Assembly (NCBI GenBank): GCA_027924025.1
Contig: AP026970.1
Span: 2,750,501-2,814,500 of the forward strand
Reading direction: 5' to 3'
Length of the DNA stretch: 64,000 nucleotides
Origin: Comamonadaceae bacterium OS-4
GTDB taxonomy: Bacteria; Pseudomonadota; Gammaproteobacteria; Burkholderiales; Burkholderiaceae_C
The position numbers and the translations under genes were made by a program. Below, piece by piece: positions 55,130-63,813 of the stretch. The notes under the pieces are model-generated. The model was not told the origin of the DNA. It saw nothing but the letters and a program-made list of their open reading frames with translations, and did no database searches. The number at the start of each line of letters is the position of its first letter. The stretch's first letter is position 1.

Positions 55130-55759
55130 ATGAAGAAATTGTTCGCTATCGCGTTGTTTTCTTTGGCCGGCTTTGCAGGGCAAGCTCAGGCCGATGTTGT
55201 ATCAATCGATACCCAATCCAGCTTCTCAGCATTGGGCTCCATTTCGCAAAATACAAACTTCGACGCGTATGTTGACGAATGGACCTATCCTGGCAGTCCC
55301 TTTACGGTCGGTTCGTTGACCTTTGTTGAGGGCGGCCAAAATCTCATTGGCGGCCTTCTAGGCTATTCCATGAGCCGTAATTTACTGACTGATAACTACA
55401 TCAGGGGAACCACAGTCAATATTTCTGGTAACTACAACCTGTTCGCATTGAATGCTGGAAATTTCAGCCACGCTTCCAATACCTCCTTTAATGTGACGAC
55501 CAATTTGGGAAGTTACTCTTTCGACCAGAATATTGGATTAGCAGCCAATGGCGGCGCCCTCACTTTTGTTGGCTTCAAAGCGAGTCAAGGTGAATTCTTT
55601 ACAAGCGTACGGGTGTACGGCTCTGGAGCAACAGGTTTTACTGATGTCCAAATTGGTTCGGTCGCCGCTGTACCCGAACCCGAAACCTACGCCATGTTGT
55701 TTGCAGGTCTTGGTCTGATAGGTGCGGCGGTCAGGCGCCGCAACGCAAAGCAAGCCTAA
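55130..55759 (+). CDS. PEP-CTERM sorting-domain exported protein
   Basis: 209 residues from ATG 55130, with GAGGGA just upstream; ATG 55118 in frame is an alternative. Signal peptide MKKLFAIALFSLAGFAGQAQA, a Ser/Asn/Gly-rich beta-type middle, and a full C-terminal sorting signal: VPEPETYAMLFAGLGLIG, a hydrophobic helix, then AAVRRRNAKQA. Such proteins are cut and anchored or released by exosortase (XrtA/EpsH) during exopolysaccharide-linked surface assembly. No exosortase or EPS genes are in the window, so it is a solitary substrate. A CRP-like palindrome lies upstream and a terminator follows. Confidence 0.92.
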   Translation: MKKLFAIALFSLAGFAGQAQADVVSIDTQSSFSALGSISQNTNFDAYVDEWTYPGSPFTVGSLTFVEGGQNLIGGLLGYSMSRNLLTDNYIRGTTVNISGNYNLFALNAGNFSHASNTSFNVTTNLGSYSFDQNIGLAANGGALTFVGFKASQGEFFTSVRVYGSGATGFTDVQIGSVAAVPEPETYAMLFAGLGLIGAAVRRRNAKQA

Positions 55760-55779
55760 CTGACTGGCTTTGGAAATTG

Positions 55780-55803
55780 ACGGGGGCTTCGGCTCCCGTT
55801 TTG
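55780..55803 (+). terminator. Terminator of the PEP-CTERM gene
   Basis: ACGGGGGC (55780-55787) pairs with GCTCCCGT (55792-55799) including one G-U pair, across a TTCG tetraloop, followed by TTTTGC. Confidence 0.88.
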
Positions 55804-55811
55804 CTTTTTGG

Positions 55812-55867
55812 GAATGACAGCTTTCAGCCTGTTGGTGCCTCAGCTGCCAAGTAGGAGCAGTCATTCT
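55812..55867. repeat. Degenerate AAAGCGGTC-type repeat with inverted ends
   Basis: GAATGAC (55812-55818) and GTCATTC (55860-55866) are perfect inverted ends around AGCTTTCAGCCTG..CTCAGCTGC. It is the best defined unit of the degenerate family. The rest of the 258-base gap to the lipoprotein gene shows only short GACGTC-type palindromes near 55930-55945. Confidence 0.5.
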
Positions 55868-56018
55868 TCAAAGAGATTCGGTTTGATACGATTCAATCGT
55901 CTTTTCTATTAATCACTCGGTAGGCGTCGACGTCCCGACGTCCCCCCGTTTTCCTTAAGGCAACTTCCAGCGCAGTAGACCTAGGTACCTTCCGGATAGT
56001 TGATATGGAGGTCGTCAG

Positions 56019-56699
56019 ATGAAGCGTTGGATGCATTTCCTGGGACTGTTGGTCCTGGTCTGTGGGGTGTGGGGTTGTGCCAAATCGGGGAACTCAGCGA
56101 CAGCACTGTCCGACAGTTTGACCATCAGCACAAGCAAGGCAAATGCCGTCAAGGCAGGGATAGCGCCAATACCCGGCGGGTACTGGATGTATTCCTATGG
56201 GCCCGGCCAAACCCGCGAGAACTTTGTGAACGTGGAATTTGCCCAGTATGACTATGCCTTGTGGTCTGGCCGGCATTGGGGGGCCATGGGACCGGGCAAT
56301 AGAGCGACTGCCAACAGATTGGGCCTTCAGGTTTATTACCCTCTTCACGTGCGCTGGAGACTCAAGGATGGACGTGAGTTCGTTTTGGAGAACATTGACA
56401 CAGCAACCATCATGCGGGAGTACTTCAAAACCCATCAGCTGCGACTGCAGTGGCAACGAGAAGGACGTTCGGAAGATAAGGTTGGTGATTACAGTCCAAC
56501 TCTTGCCCATGAAATCAAAGACGACACAGTAATCCTTAAGTGGGTCATCACCATAAATCGCACACCACCAAAAGAGCGCCTGACATCGACGGGGGCCGCG
56601 ACCAAATGGGACACCTACGACGAAGAACACATCGTCGCGGTGCTTCCGGGGCGGCCCACTGGCGGCATTGATTTCAGCAAGACTTATGAGTCGCGTTAG
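56019..56699 (+). CDS. Uncharacterised lipoprotein
   Basis: 226 residues. A lipoprotein signal peptide (MKRWMHFLGLLVLVCGVWGC) ends in a VWGC lipobox with Cys20, so the mature protein is lipidated. Ala/Ser-rich linker, then a folded domain with YWMYSYGPGQTRENFVNVEF, HVRWRLKDGREFVLENID and KWVITINRTPP. I do not recognise the domain. It closes the AT-richer segment. Export then depends on LspA and the Lol pathway, whose LspA and LolA are encoded in this window. Confidence 0.75.
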   Translation: MKRWMHFLGLLVLVCGVWGCAKSGNSATALSDSLTISTSKANAVKAGIAPIPGGYWMYSYGPGQTRENFVNVEFAQYDYALWSGRHWGAMGPGNRATANRLGLQVYYPLHVRWRLKDGREFVLENIDTATIMREYFKTHQLRLQWQREGRSEDKVGDYSPTLAHEIKDDTVILKWVITINRTPPKERLTSTGAATKWDTYDEEHIVAVLPGRPTGGIDFSKTYESR

Positions 56700-56811
56700 T
56701 CATCCCTTCCGATTCACAAAATCCATTCAGTAGAAGATCAATATGCGTGATATTTTGATCTGAGTCCATCGAGGGAGCTTGAGGGCCCCACGTTGACACT
56801 TATCCCTTCTA

Positions 56812-56834
56812 GTGCGGGAAAGCGGACATTCACC
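56812..56834. repeat. Degenerate AAAGCGGTC-type repeat unit
   Basis: GTGCGGGAAAGCGGACATTC matches the AAAGCGGTCATTC core with one change. It is the right-most unit of the family. Confidence 0.4.
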
Positions 56835-56880
56835 TACACCCGCTACTGGCCCAAAGCCACCCTCGCCAACCCACCCTGAA

Positions 56881-56943
56881 TTCAGAGAAAAACCACCTCC
56901 AGCACTTGCCGAATATGCGCGAGCAGCTACCAAATCAATAGCA
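56881..56943 (-). repeat. Dispersed short repeat before the symporter stop
   Basis: On the minus strand: GCTAT-N7-GTAGCTGCTCGCGCA, about 10 bases, AGTGCTGGAGG and GGTTTTTCTC. It is a full-length copy, 8 bases beyond the symporter stop codon. Confidence 0.85.
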
Positions 56944-56950
56944 GTCTGCG

Positions 56951-57919
56951 TCAATCCACCCGCTGTCCATAGCGCTGCGCCAGCACTGCGCAGACCATGA
57001 GCTGGATCTGGTGGAAGATCATCAGGGGCAACAGCATCATGCCCACCTGCGGGGCGGCGAATAGCACTTTGGCCATGGGCACACCGCTGGCCAGGCTCTT
57101 CTTGGAGCCGCAAAACACAATGGTGACCTCGTCCTCCTTCGAGAAGCCGAGTTTGCGGCTGGTCATGGTGGTAATCCACAGCACCAACGCCAGCAACACG
57201 CAGCAAGCCACGGTGAGCACCAGCAACATGGGCAGGGGTATCCGGGTCCACAGCCCCTCGATCACTGCGGCACTGAACGCGGTGTAGACCACTAGCAAGA
57301 TCGAGCTCTGGTCCACCATGCGCAAAGTAGCGGCGTGCTTTTTGACGAAATTGCCAATCACAGGCTGCATGAGTTGACCCAGGGCGAAGGGCAACATCAA
57401 CTGCTGCATGATGTGCCACACCGCATCCCAGGTGCTGGTGCCCGCCACTTCTCCGGGCACTATCAACCAGCTCACCAGCAAGGGCGTCAAAAACACACCA
57501 ATCAAGCTGGAGGCTGACGCGCTGCACACAGCTGCGGCCACATTGCCCCGCCCCATGCCGGTAAACGCGATAGCCGATTGCACCGTGGCCGGCAAAACGC
57601 ACAAAAACAGCATGCCCAGCGCCAGCTCAGGGTTCAAAAACCAGCCGAACACCGGTTTGAGCAGCACCCCCAGTAAAGGGAACAGGGCAAAGGTAAACGC
57701 CAGCACCAGCAGGTGCAACCGCCAATGGCTCAGTCCGGCCACCACGTTGGCGCGCGAGAGCTTGGCGCCGTGCATAAAAAATAGCAAGGCAATGGCTGCG
57801 GTGGTGAGCCACTCAAAACCCTGTGCCACTGCGCCGCGAGCGGGCAGCAAGCTGGCCAGTGTGACCACGGCGATCAGGATGAGGGTGAAGTTGTCAGGGA
57901 GAAAGCGGGGGCGTTGCAT
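56951..57919 (-). CDS. Bile acid:sodium symporter family protein (YfeH-like)
   Basis: 322 residues with about ten hydrophobic helices. TTAAIALLFFMHGAKLSRANV, VLPATVQSAIAFTGMGRGNVAAAVCSASASSLIGVFLTP and FCGSKKSLASGVPMAKVLF are signature segments of the YfeH branch of the bile-acid symporter superfamily. Solute unknown; the family moves organic anions with sodium. A dispersed repeat follows the stop codon. Confidence 0.9.
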   Translation of the reverse strand: MQRPRFLPDNFTLILIAVVTLASLLPARGAVAQGFEWLTTAAIALLFFMHGAKLSRANVVAGLSHWRLHLLVLAFTFALFPLLGVLLKPVFGWFLNPELALGMLFLCVLPATVQSAIAFTGMGRGNVAAAVCSASASSLIGVFLTPLLVSWLIVPGEVAGTSTWDAVWHIMQQLMLPFALGQLMQPVIGNFVKKHAATLRMVDQSSILLVVYTAFSAAVIEGLWTRIPLPMLLVLTVACCVLLALVLWITTMTSRKLGFSKEDEVTIVFCGSKKSLASGVPMAKVLFAAPQVGMMLLPLMIFHQIQLMVCAVLAQRYGQRVD

Positions 57920-57945
57920 GGGGGCAGAGCATACCTGTGCGGGGG

Positions 57946-58962
57946 TTACACAAAATCAGCGTCCAGCACCACCCGGTACCGGGCGTTGCCGCTGCGCAGG
58001 TGGGCAACGGCATCATTCACTCGCGACATGGGGAAGTGCTCCACCTGCGGTGCAATGCCGTGGCGGGCACAAAACTCCATCATTTTCATCAAGGTCACCG
58101 GCGAGGGCGTGGGCGATGCCGAGATGCTGCGCTGCCACGACAACAAGCTGCTGGTGCGGACCTTCATGGCCTCGGTCACCATGCCCACCAGGTGCAACCG
58201 GCCTTTGGGTGCCAGGGTGCCGATCAAGGCGTCCCACTCCAGACTCGCGCCCACGGTGACCAGCAAGAAGTCGAGCTTGCCGGCATGGGCCTTGAGCTCT
58301 TTCACATCCACGCTGGACACGGTGCGGTGCGCGCCGAGTGCCAATGCCTCTTCGCGCTTGGAAGGGCTGGAGGTAAACGCGGTCACGTCGCACCCCCACG
58401 CCTTGGCAAACTTGACGGCCAAGTGGCCCAAGCCGCCAATGCCCACCACGCCAACCCGGTCGGTGGGCTTGATGTCGTGAATCACAAAGGGCAAAAACGC
58501 GGTGCCACCGCCGCACATCAGGGGCCCGGCCGACGCCGGGTCCAGCCCGGCAGGCAAAGGCAAGGCCCAACTCCAGTGGGCGCGCACTTTGTCCGCAAAA
58601 CCGCCATGCCGCCCGATGATGGTGGGCTGGCGGGTCGCACACAGGTTTTGCTCGCCCCCTTGGCAAAACTGGCAGTGCTGGCAGCTGTTGCTGTGCCAGC
58701 CGAGGCCCACCCGCTGGCCTATGGCCCGACCTTTGACCTGTGCGCCGACCGCCACAATCGTCCCAACCACCTCGTGGCCCGGCACTACCGGGTATTGGGT
58801 CGGAAACCACTCGCTATCGACCATCGCAAGGTCGGAGTGGCAGATACCGCAGTACTCCACGGCGATCTCTACCTCTTCACCGCCCATGGTGCCGGGGTCA
58901 AAGTCGAGGCGCTCCAGGTCTGCACTTTTGCCGGGGGCTGCCCAGCCGCGGAAGTTGGTCAT
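57946..58962 (-). CDS. NAD(P)-dependent zinc alcohol dehydrogenase (YahK-like)
   Basis: 338 residues from ATG 58962 (MTNFRGWAAPGKS) with AGGAG 6 bases upstream; a longer frame to 59394 runs antisense into the next gene. Catalytic zinc ligands are in EYCGICHSDL and GHEVVG, and the structural zinc set is CQHCQFCQGGEQNLC. The cofactor turn is VGIGGLGHLAVKFAK. This is the cinnamyl-alcohol/YahK-type aldehyde reductase group, usually NADPH-linked and broad in substrate. Divergent from the ketosynthase gene, 180 bases between. Confidence 0.93.
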   Translation of the reverse strand: MTNFRGWAAPGKSADLERLDFDPGTMGGEEVEIAVEYCGICHSDLAMVDSEWFPTQYPVVPGHEVVGTIVAVGAQVKGRAIGQRVGLGWHSNSCQHCQFCQGGEQNLCATRQPTIIGRHGGFADKVRAHWSWALPLPAGLDPASAGPLMCGGGTAFLPFVIHDIKPTDRVGVVGIGGLGHLAVKFAKAWGCDVTAFTSSPSKREEALALGAHRTVSSVDVKELKAHAGKLDFLLVTVGASLEWDALIGTLAPKGRLHLVGMVTEAMKVRTSSLLSWQRSISASPTPSPVTLMKMMEFCARHGIAPQVEHFPMSRVNDAVAHLRSGNARYRVVLDADFV

Positions 58963-59142
58963 ATCAATCTCCTGAATAGGGGGTGTCGCGGGCGTACCTA
59001 CACGCGCGAGCCTGCAGGGTACAACGAAGGCTTGCCGGGCGGCAGGAGGCTTGTAACCCTCGCGACTGCGCCACTTCGGCGGATAATCCGGCCGGCGCCG
59101 GCAACCCGCCGCGCGCGCCCACCAGCCTGAGAAGCCCCTTCT

Positions 59143-60261
59143 ATGCATCGCGTTGCCATCAGCAGCACCGGCCTGTTTACGCCGCCGGACGTCATTACCA
59201 ACGCGGAGTTGGTCGCCAGCTACAACGCCTATGCCGCACTGCAGAACGCGCAGTTTGCCGACGAGATAGCTGCTGGCAGCCGCACCGCTCTGACGGACTC
59301 CAGCGTCGAGTTCATTGAAAAAGCCTCCGGCATCCAGCGCCGCTATGTCATGGAAAAGACCGGTGTGCTGGACCCTGAGCGCATGCGCCCGCACTTCACA
59401 CCCCGGCCGGATAGCGAGTTGTCGTTAATGGCCGAAATTGCGGTCAAAGCCTGCCAGGACGCACTCACAGCTGCCGGCAAAACCGCAGCCGATGTGGACG
59501 GTGTGATTTGCGCCAGCGCCAACATGCAGCGCCCCTACCCGGCCATGGCCATCGAGATTCAGACCTCCTTGGGTGTGCAGGGCTACGGTTTTGACATGAA
59601 CGTGGCCTGCTCTTCCGCCACCTTTGCGCTGGAGCAAGCGGTGAACGCCGTGCGCTGCGGCAGTGCCCGTGCGGTGCTTGTGGTGAACCCCGAGATCACA
59701 TCCGCCCACCAGGCGTGGATTGACCGGGACTGCCATTTCATATTTGGCGATGTGTGCACCGCCATTCTGGTGGAGCGGCTGGACCTCGCACCCGCCGGCA
59801 GCTTTGAGGTGCTGGGCACTAAGCTGCTCAGCACTTTCAGCAACAACATCCGCAATAACAACGGCTTCATGTCGCGCTCGGAAGATCGCAACCCTGACGA
59901 CCGTGATCAGCTCTTCCGCCAGGAGGGCCGTAAGGTATTCAAAGAGGTGTGCCCCATGGCGGCCGAGCACATCGAGCAGCACCTGAGTTCGCTGGGCCTG
60001 ACGCCTCAGCAAGTGCGCCGCTTTTGGCTGCACCAAGCCAACCTGGGCATGAACCAGCTAATTGCCAAAAAACTCTTGGGGCGGGAGGCGACGCTGGATG
60101 ATGCGCCGGTGATTCTGGACGAATTCGCCAACACGGCGTCGGCGGGCTCCATCATCTCTTTCCACCGCCACCACGCTGACATTGCAGCGGGTGAGGTGGG
60201 AGTGATCTGCTCGTTCGGAGCAGGCTACTCGATTGGTAGCGTGGTGGTGAAGCGCCTGTAA
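59143..60261 (+). CDS. Beta-ketoacyl-ACP synthase III-like (FabH-type) ketosynthase
   Basis: 372 residues, about 55 longer than FabH of E. coli. The Cys-His-Asn triad is visible: Cys in NVACSSATF, His in FWLHQANLGMN, Asn in EFANTASAGSI, and the C-terminal SFGAGYSIGSVVVKRL is typical. The extra length is in the N-terminal third (SYNAYAALQNAQFADEIAAGSRTA) and may shape the acyl pocket. It stands alone, not with other fab genes, so it may start or divert acyl chains for a side product rather than bulk fatty acids. Substrate unknown. Confidence 0.87.
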   Translation: MHRVAISSTGLFTPPDVITNAELVASYNAYAALQNAQFADEIAAGSRTALTDSSVEFIEKASGIQRRYVMEKTGVLDPERMRPHFTPRPDSELSLMAEIAVKACQDALTAAGKTAADVDGVICASANMQRPYPAMAIEIQTSLGVQGYGFDMNVACSSATFALEQAVNAVRCGSARAVLVVNPEITSAHQAWIDRDCHFIFGDVCTAILVERLDLAPAGSFEVLGTKLLSTFSNNIRNNNGFMSRSEDRNPDDRDQLFRQEGRKVFKEVCPMAAEHIEQHLSSLGLTPQQVRRFWLHQANLGMNQLIAKKLLGREATLDDAPVILDEFANTASAGSIISFHRHHADIAAGEVGVICSFGAGYSIGSVVVKRL

Positions 60262-60287
60262 GGCCAGGCGCTTCGGAACAGCGCCCC

Positions 60288-60815
60288 TTAGTTCAGGGGA
60301 CGCTTGAGGCGCATTTCCTCGATCTTGACGGCACCGATCTGCACGGTTTTGGCGGTGTTCATTTCGCGCTTGAAGCCGGCGAGCTCGTGGAAACGCATGG
60401 CGCGCTCGTTGGCAATCGGCAACCACACGCTCACGTTGGCGCAACCTTCTTCGAGCAGGCCTTCGCGGGCAGCATCCCAGAGGGCCAGCCCTACGCCTTT
60501 GTCCCAGTGGCTGGAGGCCACGTAAATGGCCCAAATCTCGCCCATGGTCGGTGGGGTGCCCTTGTCACGCGAGCGGTCAAAACCCACGAATCCGACGATC
60601 TTGTCGTCATCCAGAGCCACTTGAACCTGGGGTTCAGCGTACTCAATCGCTTCGCGCCAGTAAGCCTGGCGCTTGTCCAAGGGGGTCACGGGAACCGGTG
60701 TATCGGCCAGCATGCTTTTGAAGGCTTCGCGAACAGAAGAGTTGTGGAGCTCAGCGATGGCTTTGGCATCACGTAGTGTGGCGGGGCGAACCTTGAAAGT
60801 AGTCGTACTGGACAT
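60288..60815 (-). CDS. GNAT-family N-acetyltransferase
   Basis: 175 residues from ATG 60815 (MSSTTTFKVRPATLRDAKAIAE). The GNAT fold is marked by VRPATLRDAKAIAELHN, GEIWAIYVASSHWDKGVGLALWD (motif A, acetyl-CoA loop in a less common WDKGVG form) and SVWLPIANERAMRFHELAGFK. Substrate unknown. Convergent with the ketosynthase gene (26 bases between ends), divergent from the ferredoxin gene. Confidence 0.88.
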   Translation of the reverse strand: MSSTTTFKVRPATLRDAKAIAELHNSSVREAFKSMLADTPVPVTPLDKRQAYWREAIEYAEPQVQVALDDDKIVGFVGFDRSRDKGTPPTMGEIWAIYVASSHWDKGVGLALWDAAREGLLEEGCANVSVWLPIANERAMRFHELAGFKREMNTAKTVQIGAVKIEEMRLKRPLN

Positions 60816-60964
60816 GTCTAACGCAAACTCAAGCAAAATTGAAAAAAAGAGCGTGATTGTCGCAGCATTCAAGAATCGACTCTCATCGCCCCATTTTTCA
60901 CCCGCTACGACCCTCTCCAACCGGCTTGCTGACCCCGCAAAAGATCCCGCTAATCACCGCGCCA

Positions 60965-61258
60965 ATGACCCACGCCCCCTACACCGTATCCGTGCTGCCG
61001 GATGGCCTCAGTTTCGAGAGCGATGGCATCAGCAGCGTGCTGGAGTCTGGCTTGGCGCAGGGTATCGAGCTGCCGAGCTCCTGCCGCAATGGGACCTGTA
61101 GGGCCTGCCTTTGCAAATTGGTGTCGGGGCAGGTGCGCTATCGCATCGAGTGGCCGGGCCTGAGTGCCGATGAAAAGAGCGAGGGCTGGTGCCTGCCGTG
61201 TGTGGCGGTTCCCCAGAGTGATCTGCTGCTCGACCAGCCTTTCGCTAGTGCGGTCTGA
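60965..61258 (+). CDS. 2Fe-2S ferredoxin
   Basis: 97 residues from ATG 60965 (MTHAPYTVSVLPDG). Plant-type iron-sulfur ligands: CRNGTCRACLC (residues about 40-50) and a fourth Cys in GWCLPCVA. It transfers single electrons, partner unknown. It stands 105 bases before the acyl-CoA ligase gene; a link between them is not evident. Confidence 0.9.
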   Translation: MTHAPYTVSVLPDGLSFESDGISSVLESGLAQGIELPSSCRNGTCRACLCKLVSGQVRYRIEWPGLSADEKSEGWCLPCVAVPQSDLLLDQPFASAV

Positions 61259-61363
61259 GCCCCCACTAGCCCTCAACCCATCGCCCCGGGATACCTAGGG
61301 TCACCACCATTGCGGGTGCACTGGTGCGAGCCCAACAATCGACTCAACGATTGAGGGGAGTCC

Positions 61364-63058
61364 ATGCAAAAAATTGCACTGCAGCCTGCCGACCTTCCTT
61401 TGGCTTGCCTGTACCGCTGGGAGCACGAGCGCCCTGATGCGGTCTATCTCTCGCAACCCATGCGAGGCGGGCAAGTACTGGACCTGACCTGGGCCCAAGC
61501 GGCCAGCCAGGTGCGGCGCATGGCCCAATGGCTGCAAAGCCAGGGCTGGGCCACAGGCAGCAGGGTCGCCATCATCGGCAAAAACAGCGCCCACTGGATC
61601 GTGGCGGATCTGGCAATCCAGATGGCGGGGTATGTGTCGGTACCGATCTACCCCACCTTCAATGGCGAGGCCCTGAGCTACATCCTGCTGCACAGCGAAA
61701 GCAAGGCGCTTTTCATTGGCAAGCTCGATGACACCGCCAACCTGCAAAGCGGTGTGCCGCCCGGCCTGCCCCTGATTGCGCTGCCCTTGGCACCTTCCAT
61801 GCACGCCCACCAATGGACGGAGTTGATCAACACCACCAGCCCGCTCAAAACCTGCCCTGAGCCTGCGGGCGAGAGCATCAGCACCATCATTTACACCTCG
61901 GGCACCACAGGTACCCCAAAAGGCGTGGTGCACAGCTTCAACAGCATGGCCTGGGGCGTGAGCTGTGCGACGCGCCGCTTCCCGATGGATATCAACGACC
62001 GCTACATCTCGTACCTGCCCCTGGCCCATGTGGCGGAGCGCATGTTGATTGAGCAGGCCTCGTTGCGCTATGGCGGACGCATTTTTTTTGCCGAGTCGCT
62101 GGATACGTTTTTGCAAGATCTCCAGCGCGCGCGGCCAACGGTGTTTTTCTCGGTCCCGCGGCTGTGGGTGAAGTTTCAACAAGGGGTGCACAGCAAGGTG
62201 CCGGCCCCCAAGCTCCGGTTTTTGCTCAGTCTGCCCGTCGTGGGCCATTTAGTACGCCGCAAGATTTTGAAAGGCCTGGGTTTGGACCAATGCCGTATCG
62301 CCGCGGGCGGAGCCGCGCCCATGCCTGCTGATGTGCTGCAGTGGTACCGCCGCTTGGGGCTGGACCTGGTCGAGGTCTATGGCATGACCGAGAACAGCGG
62401 GGTCTCGCACTCCACCCTGCCCGGCTCGCGCCAGACCGGCTCGGTCGGCTTGGCCTACGACGACGTCGAAACGCGCATGGACCCGGCCACCGGTGAGATC
62501 CAAATGCGTTGCCCGGCCTTGATGAAAGCCTATTACCGCGAACCCGAGCTCACGGCCGCTGCACTCACCCCGGACGGATGGCTGCGCACCGGCGACAAAG
62601 GCGTCATGGACAGCCACGGGTTTTTGAGCATTACCGGTCGGGTCAAAGACCTGTTCAAGACCAGCAAAGGCAAATACATCGCACCGGCACCCATCGAAGA
62701 CAAGCTCGTTGCCCACGATGCGGTCGAGGCCTGTGTGGTCACCGGCGCCCACTATGCCCAGCCGTTTGCACTGGTCATGCTGTCGCCGGATGCGGCCGCA
62801 GAGAGCCGATCCGCCGGGGGTCGCCGAGCACTGGAGGCCGGTCTCCAGCAGCATTTGCAGCAGGTCAACAGCCAGCTGGAGCCGCATGAAAAGCTGGATT
62901 TTCTGATCGCTGTGGCAGAGACATGGACCTCAGAAAACGGCTTGGTCACCCCGACCCTGAAGGTCAAACGCGCCAGCATCGACGCGAAATACGCCCCATC
63001 CTATGACCGGTGGTTGCACCAACACCGGGAGGTCGTGTGGGCAGACCAGCCAAGCTGA
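61364..63058 (+). CDS. AMP-forming acyl-CoA ligase (long-chain type)
   Basis: 564 residues, GAGGGGAG upstream. Adenylate-forming motifs: TIIYTSGTTGTPKGVVH (P-loop, about 176-192), VYGMTENSG (A5), GWLRTGDKGVM (A7) and GRVKDLFKTSKGKYIAPAPIE with the hinge and catalytic Lys region. It activates a fatty or other carboxylic acid as acyl-AMP and then acyl-CoA. It may feed the acyl-CoA dehydrogenases elsewhere, but no neighbour indicates the substrate. Confidence 0.9.
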   Translation: MQKIALQPADLPLACLYRWEHERPDAVYLSQPMRGGQVLDLTWAQAASQVRRMAQWLQSQGWATGSRVAIIGKNSAHWIVADLAIQMAGYVSVPIYPTFNGEALSYILLHSESKALFIGKLDDTANLQSGVPPGLPLIALPLAPSMHAHQWTELINTTSPLKTCPEPAGESISTIIYTSGTTGTPKGVVHSFNSMAWGVSCATRRFPMDINDRYISYLPLAHVAERMLIEQASLRYGGRIFFAESLDTFLQDLQRARPTVFFSVPRLWVKFQQGVHSKVPAPKLRFLLSLPVVGHLVRRKILKGLGLDQCRIAAGGAAPMPADVLQWYRRLGLDLVEVYGMTENSGVSHSTLPGSRQTGSVGLAYDDVETRMDPATGEIQMRCPALMKAYYREPELTAAALTPDGWLRTGDKGVMDSHGFLSITGRVKDLFKTSKGKYIAPAPIEDKLVAHDAVEACVVTGAHYAQPFALVMLSPDAAAESRSAGGRRALEAGLQQHLQQVNSQLEPHEKLDFLIAVAETWTSENGLVTPTLKVKRASIDAKYAPSYDRWLHQHREVVWADQPS

Positions 63059-63081
63059 AGCTGCTACGGTAAGCTTGCTTC

Positions 63082-63813
63082 ATGCAAGCAAATCCCAGTC
63101 CCCGCAAGCGCAAGCTGTTCATGGCGCTACTCTGTGGGTGGCTCGCACTGGGGGCACTGCCCACCACGAGCCTGGCCTTTGAGAACACCATGGCAGAGCG
63201 CACCCGCGCCTGCACAGCCTGTCACGGCGACCAAGGCCGGGCAGGGCCGGATGGCTACTACCCGCGCCTGGCCGGCAAGCCCGCCGGCTATCTGTACAAC
63301 CAGCTGGAGAATTTTCAGCAAGGTCGGCGCCAATACGGGTTAATGCAAGGTCTGATCGACCCTTTGAGTAGCGACTATTTGCGCGCCATGGCGGTGTATT
63401 TCTCGGAGTTGCATATTCCTTACCCCGCACCGGCACCCGCCACCGCCCCGCCTGCCGTACTGGCAAGCGGCAGAATCTTGGTGCTGGAGGGCGACGTCAA
63501 GCGCGGCCTTCCGGCCTGCGTCAGCTGCCACGGCCAAGCCTTGACGGGGGTACAACCGTTCACGCCCGGGTTGCTGGGCCTTCCGCGTGGCTATCTCAAT
63601 GCCCAATTGGGCGGATGGCAAACCGGCCAACGCAAAGCCCATAGCCCCGATTGCATGGCCACGATTGCCAAACGCCTGAGCGATGCCGATGTCAACGCCA
63701 TTTCGCAATGGTTGTCCTCCCAGCCGGTCCCCGCCAACAGCACGGCTGTTGCCATGCGACCTGCCCAGCCGCGTGGCACACCGGCACTGCCGGACTGCGG
63801 GAGCGCACCATGA
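63082..63813 (+). CDS. Di-haem cytochrome c, exported
   Basis: 243 residues. A signal peptide (KLFMALLCGWLALGALPTTSLAF) precedes two haem c sites: CTACH (44-48) and CVSCH (146-150), each followed by a Gly-Asp/Gln. Met ligands could come from the LMQG and CMATI regions. Two fused class I cytochrome c domains of this sort carry electrons in the periplasm, often to an oxidase. Its stop overlaps the next cytochrome-like gene start (ATGA at 63810), so the two are coupled. Confidence 0.9.
   Translation: MQANPSPRKRKLFMALLCGWLALGALPTTSLAFENTMAERTRACTACHGDQGRAGPDGYYPRLAGKPAGYLYNQLENFQQGRRQYGLMQGLIDPLSSDYLRAMAVYFSELHIPYPAPAPATAPPAVLASGRILVLEGDVKRGLPACVSCHGQALTGVQPFTPGLLGLPRGYLNAQLGGWQTGQRKAHSPDCMATIAKRLSDADVNAISQWLSSQPVPANSTAVAMRPAQPRGTPALPDCGSAP

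Noticed and set aside
52600..57000. Genomic island with integrase or tRNA boundary
   Set aside because: No tRNA gene, integrase, transposase or flanking direct repeats are visible; only composition and eroded repeats mark the segment.
59262..59290. Repeat-like ATAGCTGCTGGC inside the FabH-like gene
   Set aside because: Only a 12-base match without the GCTAT arm or distal half; the encoded residues fit the family, so chance is likely.
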